A DNA stretch of 64,000 bases from assembly GCF_000685075.1 (NCBI RefSeq), contig NZ_BAYD01000008.1, forward strand, positions 124,001 to 188,000. Reading direction: 5' to 3'. Made by a program: the position numbers and the translations under genes. The notes below the pieces were generated by a model, which was not told the DNA's origin, ran no database searches, and was given only the letters and a program-made list of their open reading frames with translations. Shown here piece by piece: positions 59,036-64,000 of the stretch. How positions within the stretch are numbered: the first letter of the stretch is position 1; each line of letters opens with the position of its first letter. Source of the DNA: Paraburkholderia oxyphila NBRC 105797. GTDB taxonomy: Bacteria > Pseudomonadota > Gammaproteobacteria > Burkholderiales > Burkholderiaceae.

Positions 59036-60151
59036 TTAAAACCGCTGGATCACGCCAAAAACGGCACCGACGGTCGTGCCATTGCCCGCCTGCAGTCCGC
59101 CTTCGGATTCGAGCCCCAGCACTGAGCGCCCATGGTTGTTCGCGATCCCTGCTTCGGCGTAGAGACGCGTACGCTTGGACAGCAGATATTCCACCCCCAT
59201 GGCACCCATGACACCGTGGTTCTTTGAGTCATGGGGATCGTATGAGTAGTACACGCCCGCATTGACGTCGACCGCCGGTGTGGCCATCCAGTCGAAGCCG
59301 GCGCTCCAGATGTTGTTGTCACCACCGCCGACCAGGCCGAAGTCGAAGGTTTCGGGTGCCTTGTAATTCGTAAATCCAGCCTTGAAAGTCACCGTGTTGT
59401 ACTTGTACATCGCGGCGAGAAGCCGGCCTTCAACCGGCATCAGGAACAGCGTGTTCGAGAGTTCGGTGTCGCTGTTCCCGGACGCGTCCTCAATGGCTCC
59501 GATCACGCTTAGCCCGCCGTAGTCGTAGCGCAGGTAGGCCGAATACTGTCGGCCGGCATCGTAATTGCCCGCAACGCCACCCAGGACATACATGACGCGC
59601 GCAGAGAATCCGTAGATCTTCGGGCTGACATAGGTAATCGCGTTCAGGGCCGCGATGCCGGTGAACGTGTTGTCGCCATACACGGTGATGGCGCTGCCGA
59701 ACTGGTACATGTTGCGCGGATCGGCATAGAAAGTCGCCCAGACGAACGGCGCGACCTGTAGACCGGCGTGAATTTCGCCGTACTGGTCTGAGCCGATACC
59801 CACCCAGGCTTCCCGGCCAAAAATTCCGCCATCGCTATTGTCGAACCCGCCGTTGGCCAGGCTGATACCACTTTCAAGCTGGAACTTGGCCTTCCATCCC
59901 CCTCCGAGATCTTCCGAGCCGGTAAATCCTATATAGGACGGCTCCAGTCCACTGCTGACGAAAGCGATTTTCTTGCCCTGATTCGTGTTGGTTTCCGCGT
60001 CCCATGATTTGTTGGAAACATGGATGCCGGTGTCCAGATTTCCGTAGATGGTGACGTTCGATTGGGCCAAAACGGGTCCGGACGAGAATGCAAGGCTTGC
60101 GAGCAGCATTGACGCTCGGTGCATCATTCTGAAATTTCCATTGGTTAACAT
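59036..60151 (-). CDS. Gram-negative porin (Burkholderiales type)
   Basis: A 371-residue porin. A cleavable signal ends LAFSSGPVLAQ and the mature protein starts SNVTIYGNLDTGIHV. GFTGSEDLGGGWKAKFQLESG and FGREAWVGIG are family motifs, and the chain ends in Phe (FGVIQRF). An AGGA 7 bases before the ATG at 60151 supports that start; an in-frame ATG at 60127 is possible. It lies between the AAHS carrier and the monooxygenase operon on the same strand, a likely uptake pair. Confidence 0.92.
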   Translation of the reverse strand: MLTNGNFRMMHRASMLLASLAFSSGPVLAQSNVTIYGNLDTGIHVSNKSWDAETNTNQGKKIAFVSSGLEPSYIGFTGSEDLGGGWKAKFQLESGISLANGGFDNSDGGIFGREAWVGIGSDQYGEIHAGLQVAPFVWATFYADPRNMYQFGSAITVYGDNTFTGIAALNAITYVSPKIYGFSARVMYVLGGVAGNYDAGRQYSAYLRYDYGGLSVIGAIEDASGNSDTELSNTLFLMPVEGRLLAAMYKYNTVTFKAGFTNYKAPETFDFGLVGGGDNNIWSAGFDWMATPAVDVNAGVYYSYDPHDSKNHGVMGAMGVEYLLSKRTRLYAEAGIANNHGRSVLGLESEGGLQAGNGTTVGAVFGVIQRF

Positions 60152-60216
60152 TAGATATCCTGATTAATTATTGTTTGACTCGTTGACGTTTCTGCACTCG
60201 GGCGAGGCCGGGAATA

Positions 60217-60235
60217 CGCTGCGTTGAACGCAGCG
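60217..60235 (-). terminator. Hairpin after the MFS gene
   Basis: CGCTGCG-TTGAA-CGCAGCG forms a 7-bp stem 12 bases past the MFS stop on the - strand. There is no clear T tract, so it may only reduce read-through into the porin gene. Confidence 0.35.
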
Positions 60236-60247
60236 GCTTTGCGGAGC

Positions 60248-61609
60248 CTACTTCTCCATTTCACCGATCATCGGCACGCCCAGTCTCCCCTGCGCCCCAC
60301 GAGACCGGTCACTGGCGCAACTTTGCCGAACTACCGAGATCGCCAGTGCGGAAAGCACGCCTGGAATCGCAAACGCAAAGAACATGCTATGGATCGAGAA
60401 CGACATGGATACCAGCCAACCTGCCAGTATCGGACCGAGCATGCCGCCAATGCGCGCCACACTCGAAGAAAACCCGAGCGCGGTTGAGCGGACAAATGCA
60501 GGATAGAACTGGGACATGTAGACCTGCACCAGATTCTGGGCGCCGACCACCGGCACACCGGCCAATGCAATCAGCACATAGGCCCATGTCGGATTCCGGT
60601 TCAATGCAAACAAGATCATGGTGACCGTACCCAGCAGATACAGGCCGGCAAGAATTCGCCTGAGCGAAAAGTGATCGCCCGCGTAGCCCATGGCCACGGT
60701 CCCGACAATCGCACCGCATTGCAGCACGACCAGGAACATGAGGCTCGAATTCATGGTGAATCCGGCTTCCAGCATCAGCTTTGGCAGCCAGTTGATCAGG
60801 CCATAACCGAGAATCAGGTGAAAGAAGATGGCCGCAGTAAACATCACCGTGCTCAGCGCGCGGCCTTCGCTAAACAGACCGGCCAGGGGAATCCGCTCGC
60901 TCACCTCGTGCGCCTCGACGAACTGCACGTCGGGGTCGATCGTCGCCGACGGATTGATGCGCGCCAGCACGGCCAGCAATGCTTCCCTGCGGCCCTCTCG
61001 CAACAGAATGAAGCTCGATTCCGGCATGTACCGGTAGGCCAGCGGCAAAAGGATCAGCGGCACAGCCCCCATCCAGAGAACGAAGCGCCAGCCGTAATGC
61101 CCGATTGCCAATATCCCGATAAGCGGCGAGAGCATGCCGCCGAGGCAATATCCACACATCACGATCGCCGTAATGGTGGTGCGTGTCTTTTTGGGCGAAT
61201 AGTCGGTGAGCAAGGCGATCGCATTCGGCAGGATCCCGCCCAGTCCCAGCCCCGCCATGAAGCGGAACAAGCCGAAAAGTTTTGGCCCCGACGCAACGCC
61301 GCCGAGCGCCGTGAACAGGCTGAACAGGACCACGGTGGCGGCCACCATCCGCTTGCGGCCGAAGCGGTCCGCGAGAACACCGAACGTGATGGAGCCAAAC
61401 AGCATGCCGAAGAGGCTATAGCTGCCCAACGCGCCCGCCTCGACGGCAGACAGATGCCATTCCTTCATCATCGGCGGAAGGATTGCGCCAAACACAGCGG
61501 TATCGTAGCCGTCAAAGATGACGCAGAAGAATCCAATAATCAGCAGAATAAAATGAAAGCGCCGGAAATCGCTTTTTGCGATGTAATCAGACACGTTTAG
61601 GTGGTTCAC
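60248..61609 (-). CDS. MFS transporter, AAHS (benzoate/aromatic acid) family
   Basis: A 453-residue, 12-helix aromatic acid:H+ symporter. FCVIFDGYDTAVFGAILPPM in helix 1 contains the D-G-Y-D signature of BenK/PcaK/VanK proteins, with GVLADRFGRKR and YMPESSFIL following. Reading back to an ATG would give a far too long protein; I take the GTG at 61609, preceded by GGAG, which restores the usual length. It probably brings in the aromatic acid used by the adjacent operon. Confidence 0.88.
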   Translation of the reverse strand: MNHLNVSDYIAKSDFRRFHFILLIIGFFCVIFDGYDTAVFGAILPPMMKEWHLSAVEAGALGSYSLFGMLFGSITFGVLADRFGRKRMVAATVVLFSLFTALGGVASGPKLFGLFRFMAGLGLGGILPNAIALLTDYSPKKTRTTITAIVMCGYCLGGMLSPLIGILAIGHYGWRFVLWMGAVPLILLPLAYRYMPESSFILLREGRREALLAVLARINPSATIDPDVQFVEAHEVSERIPLAGLFSEGRALSTVMFTAAIFFHLILGYGLINWLPKLMLEAGFTMNSSLMFLVVLQCGAIVGTVAMGYAGDHFSLRRILAGLYLLGTVTMILFALNRNPTWAYVLIALAGVPVVGAQNLVQVYMSQFYPAFVRSTALGFSSSVARIGGMLGPILAGWLVSMSFSIHSMFFAFAIPGVLSALAISVVRQSCASDRSRGAQGRLGVPMIGEMEK

Positions 61610-61791
61610 GTTTCGTCGTCTCCACGATGTCCTTGATGACGGACACCTTGTTATAGAAACCTGCCGGAGGCTCGATGAGGCCCGGAGCCACAAACGATTT
61701 CCCACGCAGGTCCGGGGGATGCCCGGAGACCACCTGCCATGGCAAATCAGTGCACAGCGCTGGGTAACTGATCGAGAGGATGGGGAGACAC
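61587..61791 (-). other. Unidentified open stretch overlapping the MFS start
   Basis: About 67 codons open on the - strand, in a different frame from the MFS gene and ending inside its first codons. The translation includes HPPDLRGKSFVAPGLIEPP and GFYNKVSVIKDIVETTKRE, which look protein-like. An in-frame stop bounds it upstream and no ATG start is visible, so it may be the 3' remnant of an older gene once coupled to the carrier. I do not recognise it. Confidence 0.3.
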
Positions 61792-61931
61792 TAAAAGAAG
61801 CGTGACGGTTCGGCCAATGCATTGTGGGCCGCGGCGATGCATGCAGCGCATACCTGCGCCCGGACCCGCGTGTACACGGGGTGTCGGATTCTTTGGTGGC
61901 CGGGTTTCCAGGGTAAATCCCGGGGCATCCG

Positions 61932-62120
61932 ATGGGACCCCACAGGGGAAATATCACTACGCGCTATGCTCGTTTCAAAGCGCGAAGGCCCATGACACGC
62001 CCCAACCGACGTGCCCGACGCATTGCCATTGTCGCGGTCGCGCGGCGCCTGGCGATTGTGCTGTGGCGCCATCTGAAGGACGGCCTGACACCCGAAGGCG
62101 CTCAGCTGAAACCCGCTTGA
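61932..62120 (+). pseudogene. 3' remnant of an IS110-family transposase
   Basis: The + strand ends in the pattern ARRIAIVAVARRLAIVLWRH then LKDGLTPEGAQLK and a stop, which is the conserved C-terminal tail of IS110/IS116/IS902-type transposases. Only the tail is present, about 45 recognisable codons. The following bases to about 62360 may be the element's 3' untranslated end. The rest of the gap between 61610 and 62487 has no gene I can support. It marks a module border before the fourth porin. Confidence 0.55.
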
Positions 62121-62487
62121 GACGGCACGAAATCGCATCCGCGCAATTATGCAAGGTCCCGAAACACGGAGTATTGGCGGTTTGAATTGAACGTGCCCGG
62201 TGCATACCAGGGCTACTGACGTAACCGATTTTTAGAAGGCATGCAGTCTGTCTCGCCGCCATTGCTGCCAGATACGTCCCACTTGCCACAAAGGCGCTTG
62301 TTCGATCACCCGCTAAACCAAGCTTGCTAAATCGGGGAGGTCCTTATAGGCTCGCCCGCACGCTCCCTACCGACGCTTCGCCGACCGCCTCACGGCGGCC
62401 CGCGCACGGCTCGGGGCCGATGTGGCTCGCTACGCCTTCATCGCAGTGGACTTGCACCACCTGCTCCTTGCCGGTCTCCCGGCGCAC

Positions 62488-63633
62488 TCAGAACTTGTGC
62501 ATGATACCGGTTTCGACCAGCGTCTGATTCCGTCCGGACGAAGGCGAAGCCGTATAGATCTGCGCATATGTGCCCGGACCGCTTGCCTGTTGATAGATGC
62601 CAATCAGGTACAGCTCGGTGCGCTTGGACAGGATGTAGTGGGTTGCGAGATCGACCTGGTTGTAGTGCGTCGAGCGCCCGAACGAGTAATTGCCGAGCGT
62701 GTAGACATACGAGAGGCCCACTTCCACGAAAGGCGTGACGAACTTGTACGCCGATGCCTCGAAGTTCTGCAGACGCAAACCGGTCGAATCGGAATAGTTG
62801 AACAACACATTCGTATAGTTGCCGAGCACGTGGAACGACCCGAAGTCGTAGCTTCCGCCCACGCCCATGATACGCTGCTGGTCCGTGCCCGCGCCCGAAG
62901 GGCTCGTGACGAACGGCGAGCTGAAGCCCCAGCCTGTGCTGTCCACCGCGCCGCTCGTGGTGTTCGAGGGGATCGCGTTGCTGCGCCGGTTGAACTGCGT
63001 GAACGCCGCGCCGATTTTGAGCGGGCCGCGCGTATAGGTCATCGCACCGCTGAAGCCGTTGTTGTTCGAGAACTCCGTCGAGTTCGAGAACGCATAGCTG
63101 CCCGCGAACGAAAAGCCCGCATAAGTCGGCGACGCGTAGCGAACCGCGTTGTTGAAGCGGTTCGTGAAGAACATGTTGTCGTTGTCGCCGATGTGCGCGC
63201 CATAACCCGCGAATACGTTCGACGCGGTGGCGAACCACATGGTGTTCGTCATTTCCTCATACTGACGACCCATCGTTACCGTACCGGCCCGGTCGTTGCT
63301 CAGGCCAACCCACGCCTGCCGGCCGAACATGCCGCCATTGAGCAGCGCGCCATTCGTGATGTTGAAGCCGGCTTCCAGGTCGAAGATAGCCTTGGTGCCG
63401 CCGCCAAGGTCCTCCGTGCCGCGAAAACCAAAGCGCGGCGGCATCATGCCGGCGTTGGAAAGCGCAAAAAGATGGCTGCCCCTGGAGTTGCTCACATATT
63501 CCAGCGATTCCGAAATCACGCCGTAAAGCGTCACGCTGCTTTGTGCGTGCGCCACGCCCACGCCCCCCAGCACCAGCGCGGCGCACAGGCAGGCCATACG
63601 CATGCGCTTCACCCGAAAATCTCCTTGCTTCAT
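62488..63633 (-). CDS. Gram-negative porin (Burkholderiales type)
   Basis: A 381-residue porin. The signal peptide ends GVGVAHAQ and the mature protein starts SSVTLYGVISESLEY. GFRGTEDLGGGTKAIFDLEAGF and FGRQAWVGLS are typical, and the C-terminus ends in Phe (TGIMHKF). AAGGAGACAAA lies just before the ATG at 63633. It follows a transporter gene cut by the window end on the same strand, and a decayed insertion element lies downstream. Confidence 0.93.
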   Translation of the reverse strand: MKQGDFRVKRMRMACLCAALVLGGVGVAHAQSSVTLYGVISESLEYVSNSRGSHLFALSNAGMMPPRFGFRGTEDLGGGTKAIFDLEAGFNITNGALLNGGMFGRQAWVGLSNDRAGTVTMGRQYEEMTNTMWFATASNVFAGYGAHIGDNDNMFFTNRFNNAVRYASPTYAGFSFAGSYAFSNSTEFSNNNGFSGAMTYTRGPLKIGAAFTQFNRRSNAIPSNTTSGAVDSTGWGFSSPFVTSPSGAGTDQQRIMGVGGSYDFGSFHVLGNYTNVLFNYSDSTGLRLQNFEASAYKFVTPFVEVGLSYVYTLGNYSFGRSTHYNQVDLATHYILSKRTELYLIGIYQQASGPGTYAQIYTASPSSGRNQTLVETGIMHKF

Positions 63634-63734
63634 TTTGTCTCCTTAGTAATGCTGATTGTTGTGTCCCGCACCACGTTCGTTTGATCCCCTCCGCGCCATC
63701 GATCGCATGCACGAAGGGGACGGGATTCTGCGAA

Positions 63735-64000
63735 TCAGTTTCCGCCTGCCGCCGAAGCCGGCGTCTGGCCGCCCGGTTCATCGGCCCGCCGCGCTGCACG
63801 TCCCCAGATCGGCAGCGGCGCGAGTTGCAGCAGGGTTGCCAGCAGCACGAGCCCGATCCGCACGGTCCAGCCGCTTTCGTAGAAGCTGGCGAAAATCGCG
63901 GGCGGTCCGAGCAGCACGCCAAGGTAGGTTGCCTGCGCAACCAGTCCGCTCGTTGCGCCCATCGTCGCGAGACTCGGCGCGGCGGCCGGCACCATCGTCC
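63735..64000 (-). CDS. C-terminal part of an MFS-like transporter (cut by the window end)
   Basis: The last 88 codons of a gene that starts beyond base 64000. The hydrophobic stretches GLVAQATYLGVLLGPPAIFAS and VRIGLVLLATLLQLAPLPIW look like the final two membrane helices of a major facilitator, followed by a short polar tail. The family beyond that cannot be read from this piece. It lies upstream of the porin gene on the same strand, 101 bases away. Confidence 0.6.
   Translation of the reverse strand, partial: TMVPAAAPSLATMGATSGLVAQATYLGVLLGPPAIFASFYESGWTVRIGLVLLATLLQLAPLPIWGRAARRADEPGGQTPASAAGGN

Noticed and set aside
60248..61957. A 569-residue version of the AAHS carrier starting at 61957
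   Set aside because: The extra N-terminal 116 residues have no membrane character, while a GTG with a ribosome site at 61609 gives the normal family length.
1..64000. CRISPR arrays, tRNA genes, rRNA genes or attachment sites
   Set aside because: No regularly spaced repeats, cloverleaf sequences or rRNA signatures were seen on either strand by eye.

Overview
The window reads as a high-GC Burkholderiales genome (Paraburkholderia, Caballeronia or Burkholderia type). The reasons are the four trimeric porins with the order's typical QSSVTLYG-like mature N-termini, the many AAGGAGACA-type ribosome sites, and the dense set of regulators, transporters and aromatic-catabolism genes. I see no tRNA, rRNA, CRISPR array or replication gene. 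This looks like an accessory catabolic region built from modules, with decayed transposase fragments at several module borders.

Layout. (1) 122-12244, + strand: twelve closely packed genes ending in a strong terminator. They encode two VOC proteins, a lactonase-like protein, a HisD/HpsN-like dehydrogenase, two SDRs, a FAH-family hydrolase, a phytoene-desaturase-like flavoprotein, a DenD-like dehydrogenase, a Rieske ferredoxin, a DHPON-hydrolase-like alpha/beta hydrolase and a PHBH-like monooxygenase. The substrate is unknown; the enzymes combine sugar-acid or polyol chemistry with aromatic ring cleavage. (2) 12297-17516: an SDR whose catalytic Tyr is His, two porins, a lipoprotein, an unknown small protein, a Tn3-like remnant and a possible small RNA. 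(3) 17642-31200: ferulate to protocatechuate. Feruloyl-CoA synthase, hydratase/lyase, vanillin dehydrogenase and vanillate demethylase VanAB are present with a GntR/FCD regulator, a MarR regulator, two MFS carriers, an acyl-CoA dehydrogenase and an amidohydrolase. Palindromic candidate operators lie in both control regions. (4) About 31212-31320: an antisense, frameshifted IS6-family transposase scrap that has replaced the amidohydrolase 3' end. (5) 31336-36255: an FAD-linked oxidase, a DUF4242 protein and a 1015-residue zinc-ribbon/ATPase/LuxR regulator.

(6) 36382-41528: a split two-subunit ThDP 2-oxo-acid decarboxylase with an aldehyde dehydrogenase, an MHS-type carrier and a divergent LysR. 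(7) 41583-48474: an operon with an amino-acid permease, an alpha/beta hydrolase, an aminotransferase and three consecutive different RraA/HMG-aldolase-family proteins, under a divergent LysR with a textbook T-N11-A dyad. I infer uptake, transamination and retro-aldol cleavage of a 4-hydroxy amino acid; this is the most novel-looking module. (8) 48820-61609, - strand: a Baeyer-Villiger monooxygenase, CoA ligase, enoyl-CoA hydratase, FAH hydrolase, two-module VOC protein, esterase-like hydrolase, two-component flavin monooxygenase, porin, AAHS carrier and LysR, consistent with breakdown of an aryl ketone or related compound. (9) 61610-64000: an IS110-type remnant, a fourth porin and the C-terminus of another transporter cut by the window edge.

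Function calls come from reading motifs and family resemblance by eye. No database or structure search was run.
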